This document shows positions 53,501 to 62,296 of a stretch of DNA of 64,000 nucleotides, in pieces (the first letter of the stretch is position 1; each line of letters begins with the position of its first letter). The notes under the pieces are model-generated. The model was not told the origin of the DNA and made no database searches. It saw nothing but the letters and a program-made list of their open reading frames with translations. The stretch spans positions 5,394,001 through 5,458,000 of the forward strand of contig NZ_CP109796.1 in the NCBI RefSeq assembly GCF_038725785.1, given 5' to 3'. This DNA comes from Termitidicoccus mucosus. Its GTDB lineage: Bacteria; Verrucomicrobiota; Verrucomicrobiia; Opitutales; Opitutaceae. A program made the translations under genes and the position numbers.

Positions 53501-54772
53501 GCCCCGCGCGAATACGCCTATGACCGTTTCCGGTGGCCCGCCGGATTCACCGTTCCGCTTGCCGCAGGCACGCATCATATCCGCGTCAGCGCATCGTCGA
53601 CAGCCTTCCTCCAAGCCTGCGATTCTCATGGCGAAACCGACCGCCGCGTGCGCTTTTCCGAATGGCGCCCCGCCAGTGCCCGGTCGCCCGTGCGCGATTT
53701 CGCCATCAAACCCGAAGCCGCCTTCAAAAAGCACTCGCTCGTCGAATGGCACTATGCGACCGGTGTCACGCACCTCGCGCTCCTCGAAGCCGCCGACGCT
53801 CTCGCCACCTCTGACCCCGCTGCTGCCGCTAAACTGCGCGCCCACGTTGATCGCTTTGCCGCCTTCACGCTGGAAAACCTCCCGTGGCAGCGAGACCAAT
53901 ACCAAAACACCCACGCCTGGCGTGCCGCCAACTTCCGGCTCTTCCGCGGTTGCCTGCTCGACGACACCAGCGCCCCCGCGCTCCCCTTCATCGAGCTCCT
54001 TCGACGCAACCAACTCCCTTCGTCCGACGCTGCCGCGCTCATCGACAGCATTCTCGATTTCGTTTTGAGCAAACACTCCCGCCTCGCTGACGGCACCCTC
54101 AGCCGCGACGAGCCCGAACCGCAAACGGTATGGGCCGACGACCTCTTTATGAGCGCCACTTTTCTCGTGCGCGCCGCCGAATGGAAAAAAGACCCGCGCA
54201 TTCACGACGAAGTCGTGCGCCAGGCGCAATTATTCCACCGCCATCTTCACAATCCCGCCACCGGTCTCTACTGGCATGGTTACTACGCATCGCGTCAGAC
54301 GCCCGCCCCTTTTCATTGGGCGCGCGCCAACGGCTGGATGGCGTGGGCCATGTCCGAGTGCATCCGTTTTCTCCCTGCAACCCATCCCGCCCGCGTTCAA
54401 CTCATCGCACTCCACCGCGGCCACCTCGCCGCCCTGTTACGCCACCAATCTGCCTCCGGCCTTTGGCATCAAGTTCTCGACAAACCGGAATCCTTCGAGG
54501 AAACCTCCGCCAGCGCCATGTATCTCATTGCCATGATTCGAGGCATGAAAGGCGGCTGGCTTGACCGCGACACCTTCGCCGTCCCCGCCCGTCGTGCCTG
54601 GGCCGGACTCCAGACGCGCATCGATACCAGTGGCGTCGTGCGGGGTATCTGCGGAGGCACCGCTATCGGCGATTCTTACGAACACTATTTCAACCGTCCG
54701 CAACCCAGCCACGATCCCCGGGGCATCGGCGCCTTTATCGCCGCCGCCGCCCTTGCCGCCGCTCTGCCATGA
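50588..54772 (+). CDS. Large exported fusion enzyme with C-terminal GH105 domain
   Basis: The 1394-residue protein begins with a signal peptide (LHLVIASLALLATATIARA); a start at 50624 is equally good. Residues about 40-190 form a galactose-binding-like module (ATAYDEARGYGWITSRSP, GEDYTLRLDLAPGRWMCIAW). The large middle part, to about 860, is helical and of no family I can name (WDEVSLVTRSSMFTRYKIAV, GKTDDDVELLRWW). A linker near 870-885 includes a DNA hairpin. A second beta-rich segment (about 910-1025) and a GH105 domain (about 1035-1394) follow. GH105 signatures are WADDLFMSATF (D1184 or D1185 catalytic), HWARANGWMAWAM and SASGLWHQVLDKPESFEETS. GH105 enzymes remove unsaturated uronic residues made by lyases. 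It overlaps the next gene's start and probably acts on pectin- or ulvan-type products. Confidence 0.82.
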   Translation: MTTLHQPGRTQGMPLHLVIASLALLATATIARASPLSAPTCLDAGPSSPSLSAATAYDEARGYGWITSRSPAGTFTLPQKFAGVRSAPLLDGVAGEDYTLRLDLAPGRWMCIAWLDDGYSNAHTVTLALNGRAIAHNPRSFGRESEPQEPPINRYRVAQFPIQADGDPTEISFRQAAPGGARLLALHLFPLDLPDTDTMRWLAGQVTDAGRHPFRASLDILRAELDRHGARAPELAAGCAYWKAQLDLLAEAERWHRAAGWDEVSLVTRSSMFTRYKIAVSLLDPLVDHPDGDAFPLRDRARWLRARLLYWLWQEQHHEGDNTAYQADLAILRQKYPGDNLIAMYAGEKVPNDGAGDGGRFISSTFRPFPTAPAWSSAQYEALHRLRDIAHYWVDERQISNGEFGGKTDDDVELLRWWPVLMFSGDTKVRDGFAKLANGMWFSPKIHLGYCREPRDVEHSAEYVSDTMPMMALLTRDPAWIDRLAYSHRHMRDLWTGINTHGDRHFKSAWLGATEILTEPPRNRDLSMNARAAKAVRYYAWLANDPDATGLLRDWSLSWAKAAARTDKGKPSGLFPASIRYPDGAINGDEPAWHRANMFWRYFDWGADGRLYDQLLYSWLTSGDTPAKRDARLLQPMLDTLVFLEKQTPVASSVADGSPAWAAARLMDSSEFWNIVTQWRLETNDTRHDAFLIRHGPPYLRYRLTGDTAPLAETINTSILEVLRYNRPLRTSEVLFTDRVRVAQDDGNTTGDDTLAAMLTGCHTAQGFSPYYHVAWEHAPQSLTALVTSTGPDHVAADIFLHQTSSAEIIARCFRLPPGDYRLTLVDAAGKTLLERAEIITAPDHRATLTVPGAILVSMKMMRIGAPQVTSRSDGTSDSPVSEHGQAAPLQTSLAAANIVLRDSVFAFREVPWRAPQGIQILEQHRRPVPTQTEFTLAESGTVHFGVAGDGIIEVQIDDAKAFTRDFSPSAAPREYAYDRFRWPAGFTVPLAAGTHHIRVSASSTAFLQACDSHGETDRRVRFSEWRPASARSPVRDFAIKPEAAFKKHSLVEWHYATGVTHLALLEAADALATSDPAAAAKLRAHVDRFAAFTLENLPWQRDQYQNTHAWRAANFRLFRGCLLDDTSAPALPFIELLRRNQLPSSDAAALIDSILDFVLSKHSRLADGTLSRDEPEPQTVWADDLFMSATFLVRAAEWKKDPRIHDEVVRQAQLFHRHLHNPATGLYWHGYYASRQTPAPFHWARANGWMAWAMSECIRFLPATHPARVQLIALHRGHLAALLRHQSASGLWHQVLDKPESFEETSASAMYLIAMIRGMKGGWLDRDTFAVPARRAWAGLQTRIDTSGVVRGICGGTAIGDSYEHYFNRPQPSHDPRGIGAFIAAAALAAALP

Positions 54773-56292
54773 GCCTGAATCGACGCCAGTTTCTCAAAAC
54801 ATCCGCCGCCACCGCCGCGCTTGCCGCAACGGCGAAACTTCCCCTGCCATCCGCCACCGTCGTTTCGCCCTCGGCGGCTGCTTCGCGTCCAGCCTCGCTC
54901 CGTCCAGGACCGAAGCCCAACATCCTCTACGTTATCCTGGAGGACATCGGTCCGAGTCTCGCCTGCTACGGCGAGCCGCTGGTCAAGACGCCCGTGCTCG
55001 ACCGCTTTGCATCACAGAGTATCCGATTTACAAATACATTTTGCACCGCGCCGGTGTGCTCCGCGAGTCGCTCGGCGCTGATGAGCGGTTGCTACCAAAT
55101 CGCCACGGGCGCCCATCAGCACCGCACCTGGCCTTGGAACAAACGTCCGCTGCCGCCGCCCGCGCGCCATCTATGCGACTGGTTTCGCGAAGCCGGTTAT
55201 TACACCTGCAACCTCCAGCCGTCCGCCGGTGAAAAAATATCCGGCACCGCTGGTGCGCGCGGCTGTGGCAAACTCGACCTCAACTTCACCGTCACCGAGC
55301 CCGCGCTTGGCGATCCGTTCGACGGGCGCGACTGGAACCAGCGCGCACCCGGCCAGCCCTTCTTTGCGCACATCACCATCAACGAAACGCACACCGGCCC
55401 TGGCTGGAAAATCGCGCGCCGGCAGCCCAAGTCCGAACTCGTCGATCCCGCGCAGATCAAACTCCCGCCCTACTACCCCGATCATCCGGTGGCGCGCGAC
55501 GACTACGCAAACTACCTCGATGCCATTCACCTTGCCGACGGCTACGTGGCCGAGCTTCTCTCGCGTCTCGATCGCGAAGGGCTCGCGGACAACACCATCG
55601 TCGTCATCTCCAGCGACCACGGTCCGCTCTTCCGGGGCAAGCAATTCCTCTACGATAATGGCCTGCGCATCCCGCTTCTCGTTCGTTTCCCCGATGGACG
55701 CTCCGCCGGAACAATCGACGAACGTCTCGTGAGTGGCGTGGACATTGCACCGACCCTGCTCGGTTTCGCCGGCATTGGGCTGCCTCCGGGCGCAACGCAT
55801 GGTCACGACCTCTTTGCCTCTGACACGCCGCGCCGCGACCATGTCTTTGCCGCGCGCGACCGCATGGATGAATCGACCGACCGCATGCGCGCCGTTCGCA
55901 CCGCTCGCTTCAAATACATCCGCAACTACTTCCCGATGATTCCCTACATGCAATACAATGCTTACAAGGAACGCAGCTATCCCACATGGAATCTCGTCAA
56001 GCAACTCGCGCGCGAAGGCCGCCTCACACCCGAAGCCGCGCTCTTCGCCGCCGACCGCAAACCCGTCGAGGAGCTCTACGACCTTGCCGCGGATCCCCAC
56101 GAAATCCAAAACCTTGCCCTTGCCCCGGCGCACATTGCCACGCTCAAACAACTCCGCGCCCTCGTTGACGACTGGGTGCGCGACACCAACGACCACGGCG
56201 CGCAAGGCGAGGACCCGCTCGATATTTATCGCGGCTATCACGGCTGCCTTCCCGGCGATCCGCCGCCCGCCAAACGTCCTCGCTACGAATGA
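54769..56292 (+). CDS. Tat-exported sulfatase A
   Basis: The 507-residue enzyme has a twin-arginine signal (NRRQFLKTSAATAALAATAK). The family core starts at PNILYVILEDIGPSLACYGE, and the formylglycine site is CSASR (C97 of VCSASRSALMSG). Metal-binding aspartate-histidine motifs are SSDHGPLFRGKQ and, earlier, LEDIG. The Cys-type site needs a formylglycine-generating enzyme, which is not in this window. It starts within the stop of the preceding fusion enzyme (ATGA), so expression is coupled. Its near-identical signal peptide to the gene at 57732 suggests duplication. Confidence 0.93.
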   Translation: MSLNRRQFLKTSAATAALAATAKLPLPSATVVSPSAAASRPASLRPGPKPNILYVILEDIGPSLACYGEPLVKTPVLDRFASQSIRFTNTFCTAPVCSASRSALMSGCYQIATGAHQHRTWPWNKRPLPPPARHLCDWFREAGYYTCNLQPSAGEKISGTAGARGCGKLDLNFTVTEPALGDPFDGRDWNQRAPGQPFFAHITINETHTGPGWKIARRQPKSELVDPAQIKLPPYYPDHPVARDDYANYLDAIHLADGYVAELLSRLDREGLADNTIVVISSDHGPLFRGKQFLYDNGLRIPLLVRFPDGRSAGTIDERLVSGVDIAPTLLGFAGIGLPPGATHGHDLFASDTPRRDHVFAARDRMDESTDRMRAVRTARFKYIRNYFPMIPYMQYNAYKERSYPTWNLVKQLAREGRLTPEAALFAADRKPVEELYDLAADPHEIQNLALAPAHIATLKQLRALVDDWVRDTNDHGAQGEDPLDIYRGYHGCLPGDPPPAKRPRYE

Positions 56293-57704
56293 ACCCGCTC
56301 ATTAAAAAAACATCGTTACTCATCCCGCTCGCGTGCGGTCTGGTCCCTGCGCCCGGCGCCGCGCCTGTGGCGAAACCCAACATCGTCCTCATCCTCGCCG
56401 ACGACCTCGGCTACGGCGAACTGTCGATCTCCGGGCAAAGACGCTACGACACGCCGAATATCGACCGCCTCGCGCGCGACGGCATGATCTTCACCCAAGC
56501 CTACGCCGGCTCGCCCGTCTGCGCGCCTTCGCGCAACACCCTCATGACCGGCCATCACACCGGGCACGCCACCGTGCGCAACAACACCTCCGTCAAAGGC
56601 GCGCGTGTCGGACTCTCACCCGCAGACACCACCATTGCGCAGCGGCTCCGCTCCGCCGGTTACCACACCGCCATCATAGGAAAATGGGGGCTTGGCGAGG
56701 AGGGCGGCGGCTCCGAACCCGGCAACAAGGGCTGGGACTTTTTCTACGGCTTCATCAACCAGGCCCACGCGCACAACCAGTTCCCGGAGTTTCTCTATCG
56801 CGGCACGGACAAGGAAGCATTGGTGCCGAACTACTCGCATGCCGAAGGCACGTTTGCCAACGACCGTTTTACCGAAGAAGCCTTAACCGTGCTCGAACGA
56901 CGCGCCGCTGACAGACAGCCTTTTTTCCTCTTCATGAGCTACACCACGCCGCATGCCGAATTGCGCTGCCCGCCCGATTCGATTGCCAAGGTGAAACAAA
57001 AATACGCTTGGGCGCGTGAACCCGGCGCTGACGAAAAATCAATCCAGTTTGCCGCCATGATGCTCCGCCTGGATCACGAGGTCGGACGCCTCCGTGACAG
57101 ACTCGCCGAACTCGGCCTCGCCGAAAACACGCTCATCCTTTTCACTGGCGACAACGGCGCGCATCAGGAAGATGGCAAAAATCCCGTCTTCTTCAACTCC
57201 GGCGGCATCTATCGCGGCATCAAGCGCGACCTCTACGAAGGCGGCATCCACGAGCCGTTTTTTGCCTGCTGGCCCGGGCGCATCGCACCCGGTTCGCGCA
57301 CCGATCACCTTTGCGCATTCTGGGATTTTTCCGCCACTGCGCTCGAACTTGCCGGAGTCGCCGCCACCGATTTGCCGGCGGAAAGCATCAGCTTCCTTCC
57401 CACGCTTCTCGGGCGCCCCACGGAACAGAAAAAACACGATTACCTCTACTGGGAATTCGTCGTCAAAACCCAAGCTCGCCAGGCCGCGCGCGCCGACAAT
57501 TGGAAGGCCGTTCGCTACAGCCTCGATGCTCCGCTGGAAATCTATGACATCATTGCCGATCCCGGCGAACAACACGATCTCGCCGCTACCCGTCCCGATT
57601 TGGTCGCGCGTTTTGCCGAAATCATGAGGCACGCGCATACCGAAAGCTCTGATTTTCCCCTCCGCCCGCCACCCTCCGCAGGCAAAGCATCTTCCAAAAA
57701 ATAA
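56289..57704 (+). CDS. Sulfatase B (arylsulfatase type)
   Basis: The 471-residue enzyme has a Sec signal peptide (LIKKTSLLIPLACGLVPAPG). Its core is KPNIVLILADDLGYGELSIS, the formylglycine site CAPSR (C78) and the metal/catalytic motifs TGHHTGHATVRNN, GKWGLGEEGG and LILFTGDNGAHQED. It fits the arylsulfatase A/B-like subfamily (S1). Its ATG overlaps the stop of sulfatase A. The last 20 residues are polar. It should remove sulfate esters from the glycan in the periplasm. Confidence 0.93.
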   Translation: MNPLIKKTSLLIPLACGLVPAPGAAPVAKPNIVLILADDLGYGELSISGQRRYDTPNIDRLARDGMIFTQAYAGSPVCAPSRNTLMTGHHTGHATVRNNTSVKGARVGLSPADTTIAQRLRSAGYHTAIIGKWGLGEEGGGSEPGNKGWDFFYGFINQAHAHNQFPEFLYRGTDKEALVPNYSHAEGTFANDRFTEEALTVLERRAADRQPFFLFMSYTTPHAELRCPPDSIAKVKQKYAWAREPGADEKSIQFAAMMLRLDHEVGRLRDRLAELGLAENTLILFTGDNGAHQEDGKNPVFFNSGGIYRGIKRDLYEGGIHEPFFACWPGRIAPGSRTDHLCAFWDFSATALELAGVAATDLPAESISFLPTLLGRPTEQKKHDYLYWEFVVKTQARQAARADNWKAVRYSLDAPLEIYDIIADPGEQHDLAATRPDLVARFAEIMRHAHTESSDFPLRPPPSAGKASSKK

Positions 57705-57731
57705 CACACCGCAAAATCAACCGCACACGCC

Positions 57732-58844
57732 ATGAACCGCCGCCAATTTCTAAAAACATCCGCCGCGACTGCCGCGCTCACCGCCGCCACCGGCCTGCCG
57801 CTCACCGCCGCGTCTCCCGCTGTTCGCTCCGAGAACCGCTCGAAGACCACCAAGATCGCTTCTTATTATTTCGCCGCCTATATCTACATGAGCAATCCGC
57901 GCCATATCCGCGAAGACATGGAGTGGATGGCGGGCATCGGTACGGACTACGTCTGCATCAGCAACCTCGAACAAGACCTCTTCGCCGCCTACGAAAACGT
58001 CGCCCTCATCATTGCCGAGGCCGAACGTGTTGGCATGCGCGTCATTTCCGTGCCCTCGCGCTGGGCCGGCCTTGTCGCCGGTGCGCCGAAAGTCCCCAGC
58101 CTCTTCTCCGTGCTCAACCCGAAGACTTGGATCGTCAACGCCAAGGGCAACACCCGCATGATGACCCGCGCCACCGGCGCCATCAGCAGCGTGCATTCTC
58201 CCGAAACTTACGACTTCTTCTGCGAATCCCTCGCCGAACTCTACAAACAACACCCCACGCTGGCAGGCTTCATCATCGACGAGCCAAAAGGCTTCGTCAT
58301 CGATCACTCAAAACAAGCCGTCGCGGCCTTGGGCAAAAATGCTCCTCGCGCCGCGCACCTCGCCGCCGCCGGGGATTTCTACGGGCGTGTTTGCGAGTTC
58401 GCCAAAAAGAAATGGCCCGACAAGTACACGATCATGTTTCAGCAGGCGCACTATCCGCAGGACGAACTCGCCGCCGGCGCCGCCGTCAAATTTTTGGACT
58501 TCTACGGCGCCGACGGACGTCCCTGGGGCATGGAGGAAGACAGCAGGATGGAGCAGAACCAGGAAGGGCAGGAAAGCGGCCGCGGCAAAGTTCTCCTCAG
58601 TGGGAGAGGCGAGTCCTTCATCAAAGCCGCCCGGTCCGTGCCCGGACGCAAAAGTTTTCTCCTCGCGGAAAACCATAATCTCAAGGCATCCATGCTTGAG
58701 CCGATGGAGCGCAACTATCCCGCCGTTCTCGCCCTCCGTCCCGACCTCTTCACCTATTACTACTACCCGCGCAGCATGGAACAACCCGATCGCGCCATGA
58801 AAATCATCGGCGACAATATCAAAAAATTCACGCAGTCGTCGTGA
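57732..58844 (+). CDS. Tat-exported protein of unknown function
   Basis: The 370-residue protein begins with a twin-arginine signal almost the same as that of sulfatase A (NRRQFLKTSAATAALTAAT). The body looks like a TIM-barrel fold: IASYYFAAYIYMSNPRHIRE near the start, GMRVISVPSRWAGLVAGAPK, FIIDEPKGFVIDHSKQAVAA, YTIMFQQAHYPQDELAAGAA and the tail SMEQPDRAMKIIGDNIKKF. The acidic pair in IIDEPKG could be catalytic. It lies in the middle of the sulfatase operon (27 bp after B, and its stop overlaps the next start). Probably a glycoside hydrolase-like or binding protein. I do not recognise the family. Confidence 0.7.
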   Translation: MNRRQFLKTSAATAALTAATGLPLTAASPAVRSENRSKTTKIASYYFAAYIYMSNPRHIREDMEWMAGIGTDYVCISNLEQDLFAAYENVALIIAEAERVGMRVISVPSRWAGLVAGAPKVPSLFSVLNPKTWIVNAKGNTRMMTRATGAISSVHSPETYDFFCESLAELYKQHPTLAGFIIDEPKGFVIDHSKQAVAALGKNAPRAAHLAAAGDFYGRVCEFAKKKWPDKYTIMFQQAHYPQDELAAGAAVKFLDFYGADGRPWGMEEDSRMEQNQEGQESGRGKVLLSGRGESFIKAARSVPGRKSFLLAENHNLKASMLEPMERNYPAVLALRPDLFTYYYYPRSMEQPDRAMKIIGDNIKKFTQSS

Positions 58845-60730
58845 CGCAGGCTGTCAAGCCCGCCCGTTTTTCGAAAATGGAAAAACACATGCACACCCGG
58901 CCTCTCATTCCCCTCACCGCCGCCGCTGCGCTTTCAGCTCTCCAGACTTTTGCTCCATCCGCATCCGCCGCCGATCGCCCAAACATTCTCTGGATCGTCG
59001 CCGAGGATTTCTCCTTCAACTATGCCGGCGCCTACGGAGACCCGCTCGCGCGCACGCCGAACTTCGACCGCCTCGCCGCCCGCGGTATTCTCTACGAACG
59101 GGCCTATTCCACTGCTCCGGTCTGCGCGCCCGCTCGTTCCTCGATCATCGCCGGTTGTTATGCCGGCAGCCTTGGCACACAGCACATGCGCAGTCAGCGC
59201 GCGTTGCAGCCCGGCGTGCGCTTCTTCCCCGAGTTCCTTCGTGAAGCAGGCTACTACTGCACCAACAACGCGAAAACCGATTACAACACCGCCACGTCTG
59301 CCGCCGCAGCGTGGGATGAATCCAGCAAGACCGCCCACTGGCGCAACCGCAAACCCGGCCAGCCTTTCTTCGCCGTTTTCAACACCGAACTCTCGCACGA
59401 GAGCCGCATCTTCGAGCGCGTCGCTCTCGTCACCGACCCTGCGCGCGTGCGCGTTCCCGCCTACTTGCCCGACACGCCCGAGATCCGCGCTGACCTCGCC
59501 CAATACTACGACTGCGTTCATCGCGCCGACGACGCCCTCGGCAAAGTCCTCGCGCAACTCGACGCCGACGGCCTCGCCGACGATACCATCGTCTTCTACT
59601 ATTCAGACAACGGCGGCGTGCTTCCCCGCAGCAAACGCTTCCTCTACGACAACGGCACGCATGTCGCGCTCGCCATGTATTTCCCCGACAAATACAGGCA
59701 TCTTGCTCCCGCCGCCCCCGGCTCGCGCTCTCGCGAACTCGTCAATTTCACCGACCTCGCCCCCACCGTCCTCTCCCTCGCCGGGCTTCCCCTCGCGCCG
59801 CAATTCCAAGGCCGCGCCATCGCCGGTCCCGGCCGTGCTCCGGCACCGCGCTACATTCACACTCTGCGCGACCGCATGGACGAACGTTATGACCTCTCAC
59901 GCGCCGTCACTGACGGGCGCTACCTTTACATCCGCCACTACATGCCCCATCGGCCCTCTGGCCAGCACCTCTTCACGCTCTGGCGCTCCGCCTCGATGCA
60001 AAAATGGGACGAACTTTTCCGCGCCGGCAAACTCAATGCCGCCCAACGCGCCTTCTTTGAGCCCAAGCCGTCCGAGGAACTCTTCGACTGCGAAGCCGAT
60101 CCTGACAACGTCCGCAATCTCGCCGCCGACTCCGCGCATCGTGAAAAACTCCTCGAGCTCCGCGCCGCCAACCGCGCCCACCTCCTCGCCATCCGCGACA
60201 CCGGCTTTTTCCCCGAGCCCATGATGATCGCCCTCGCCGGCGACCACTCCCCGCGCGAAATCGCGGCCAGCGACGAACACTATCCGCTTCCCCGCATCCT
60301 CGACCTCGTTGATGCGCTCCAATTGGAAAACAAACCCGGCGCCCAACGCCTCCACGATCCCGCCCCCGTGATGCGCTACTGGTCAATTATCGCCGCGCTC
60401 GCGCGCGGTCCCGTATCCGATGTCGCTACGCTTCTTGCCGACGCCGAGCCTGCGGTGCGTGTCGCCGCTGCCGAGGCGCTTCTGCGCCGCGACTCCAACC
60501 ACGCCGCCGCTTGGCGTGCGCTCGCCGCGGCGCTGGACGAAACCCACCCCCGCGAACTTCGCCTTCTCGCCTTGAACGCCCTTGCCCATCTCCCCACGCC
60601 GCCGGCCGAACTCCGCACGCAAATCGAAGCCATCGTCACCGAAAACGCCGCCAAAAAAAACGCCAAGGCAGACGAATACGTCCCCCGCGCCGCGCGTTAT
60701 CTCACCAACATCAAATATAAATCCTATTAA
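58841..60730 (+). CDS. Sulfatase C with extended C-terminus
   Basis: The 629-residue enzyme starts at a GTG overlapping the previous stop (GTGA); ATGs at 58877 and 58889 are alternatives that shorten a long pre-signal segment. After the signal (LIPLTAAAALSALQTFAPSA) come RPNILWIVAEDFSFNYAGAY, the formylglycine site CAPAR (C95 of PVCAPARSS), and YYSDNGGVLPRSKRFLYDN. A C-terminal 150-residue helical extension (about 480-610) reads like HEAT-type repeats (VATLLADAEPAVRVAAAEAL, ELRLLALNALAHLPTPPAEL). It is longer than ordinary sulfatases. It probably acts on the same glycan as its neighbours. Confidence 0.92.
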   Translation: MTQAVKPARFSKMEKHMHTRPLIPLTAAAALSALQTFAPSASAADRPNILWIVAEDFSFNYAGAYGDPLARTPNFDRLAARGILYERAYSTAPVCAPARSSIIAGCYAGSLGTQHMRSQRALQPGVRFFPEFLREAGYYCTNNAKTDYNTATSAAAAWDESSKTAHWRNRKPGQPFFAVFNTELSHESRIFERVALVTDPARVRVPAYLPDTPEIRADLAQYYDCVHRADDALGKVLAQLDADGLADDTIVFYYSDNGGVLPRSKRFLYDNGTHVALAMYFPDKYRHLAPAAPGSRSRELVNFTDLAPTVLSLAGLPLAPQFQGRAIAGPGRAPAPRYIHTLRDRMDERYDLSRAVTDGRYLYIRHYMPHRPSGQHLFTLWRSASMQKWDELFRAGKLNAAQRAFFEPKPSEELFDCEADPDNVRNLAADSAHREKLLELRAANRAHLLAIRDTGFFPEPMMIALAGDHSPREIAASDEHYPLPRILDLVDALQLENKPGAQRLHDPAPVMRYWSIIAALARGPVSDVATLLADAEPAVRVAAAEALLRRDSNHAAAWRALAAALDETHPRELRLLALNALAHLPTPPAELRTQIEAIVTENAAKKNAKADEYVPRAARYLTNIKYKSY

Positions 60731-60744
60731 TCCCCGCCATCCTC

Positions 60745-62286
60745 ATGCCTCGCATCCGCACCCTCACCGCACTCTCCGCCGCCGCCACATTCCTCCCCGC
60801 CGTACAACCGCACGCCTCGCCCGCAACAGCCGGACCGCAAAACCTCAACGTCCTTTTTATCGTTTCCGATGACCTTAAGCCCGTCCTCGGCTGTTACGGC
60901 GATCCGGTCGTCCGCACACCCAACATCGACCGCCTTGCCGAGCGCGGCCTCGTCTTCCAGCGCGCCTACGCGCAGCAAGCCGTCTGCAGCCCCTCTCGCA
61001 CCTCGCTGCTTACCGGACGCCGCCCCGACACCACCAAGGTCTACGATCTCGTCACACACTTCCGCGAAGCGATTCCCGATGTCGTTACGCTCCCGCAATA
61101 TTTCAAGCAGCATGGCTACACTACGCAGTCGCTCGGCAAAATCTTTCATCCCGGCTACGACGACCCGCAATCTTGGACCATTCAAAACACCTTCAAGGCC
61201 GCCGCACGCTATAGCCCGCCCGCGCGCGAAATTCTCGCCAAACGTTTGGCCGAAAACAAACCCGGTGCCAAAATCGCCGGGCTTCCTTGGGAATCACCCG
61301 ATGTTCCCGACAACAGCCTGACCGATGGCTCTGTCGCCACCGAAGCGGTCAAAACACTTGGCTCTCTCGCCCAAGCCCGCCGCCAGAATGATCAGCCTTT
61401 CTTTCTCGCCGTCGGCTTCCTCGTGCCGCACCTGCCATTCTCCGCGCCGAAAAAATATTGGGACATCTATTGTCCCGAAGACGTCCGCCTTCCGGAAAAT
61501 TACCGCCGGCCCACCGCTGGCGAAACACCCTACTCACGCACCACATGGAGCGAACTCCGCAAATACGCTGGCATTCCCGCCACCGGCCCGCTCACCGACG
61601 AACAAGCGCGCAGTATGATTCACGGCTACTATGCCTGCGTGAGTTATCTTGACGCGCAAATCGGCCGCCTCCTCGACGCCCTCGAACAACAAGGACTCGC
61701 CGAAAACACCATCGTTGTCCTCTGGGGCGATCATGGCTGGCACCTTGGCGACCATGGCCAGTGGACAAAGCACACCAACTTCGAACAGGCCACCCATGCC
61801 CCGCTTATCATCTCCGCGCCCGGCGCCAAAACCGCAGGGCAAAAAACGCGCGCCCTCGTCGAGTTTGTCGACGTGTATCCCACGCTCGCGGAACTTTGCG
61901 GCCTGCCTGCTCCCGCAGGTGCCGAAGGCAAAAGCCTCGTCCCCCTCATCGAGTCGCCTGCTCGCAAATGGGCGCCCGCCGCGTTCAGCCAGTATCTCCG
62001 CTCCGGCGGTATCATGGGGTATTCAATCCGCACCGACCGCCACCGTTACACCGAATGGCTCGGCCCGAATGCCGAAACGCTCGCGCGCGAACTCTACGAC
62101 CACGAAACCGATGCCACTGAAGATTATAACATCGCCGGACGTGCCGAGCATGCCGCGCTCGTGCAGCAACTTCACGCACAACTCGAAGCCGTGCTTCACA
62201 TCTCAACCATCAAGCGCGATCCCACCCTTGGCACCAGCAAGGCCAAAAAGAAAAAAGCTGCACGATCACTTCCCGCTATCGACTAA
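60745..62286 (+). CDS. Sulfatase D (iduronate-2-sulfatase-like)
   Basis: The 513-residue enzyme has a Sec signal (LTALSAAATFLPAVQPHASP). Its core is LNVLFIVSDDLKPVLGCYGD, the formylglycine site CSPSR (C81), TGRRPDTTKVYDLVTHFRE, and WGDHGWHLGDHGQWTKHTNF. This layout is typical of the iduronate-2-sulfatase subfamily. It starts 14 bp after sulfatase C and ends 10 bp before the GH28 gene. Lys-rich C-terminus (SKAKKKKAAR). Confidence 0.93.
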   Translation: MPRIRTLTALSAAATFLPAVQPHASPATAGPQNLNVLFIVSDDLKPVLGCYGDPVVRTPNIDRLAERGLVFQRAYAQQAVCSPSRTSLLTGRRPDTTKVYDLVTHFREAIPDVVTLPQYFKQHGYTTQSLGKIFHPGYDDPQSWTIQNTFKAAARYSPPAREILAKRLAENKPGAKIAGLPWESPDVPDNSLTDGSVATEAVKTLGSLAQARRQNDQPFFLAVGFLVPHLPFSAPKKYWDIYCPEDVRLPENYRRPTAGETPYSRTTWSELRKYAGIPATGPLTDEQARSMIHGYYACVSYLDAQIGRLLDALEQQGLAENTIVVLWGDHGWHLGDHGQWTKHTNFEQATHAPLIISAPGAKTAGQKTRALVEFVDVYPTLAELCGLPAPAGAEGKSLVPLIESPARKWAPAAFSQYLRSGGIMGYSIRTDRHRYTEWLGPNAETLARELYDHETDATEDYNIAGRAEHAALVQQLHAQLEAVLHISTIKRDPTLGTSKAKKKKAARSLPAID

Positions 62287-62296
62287 TATCCGCACC

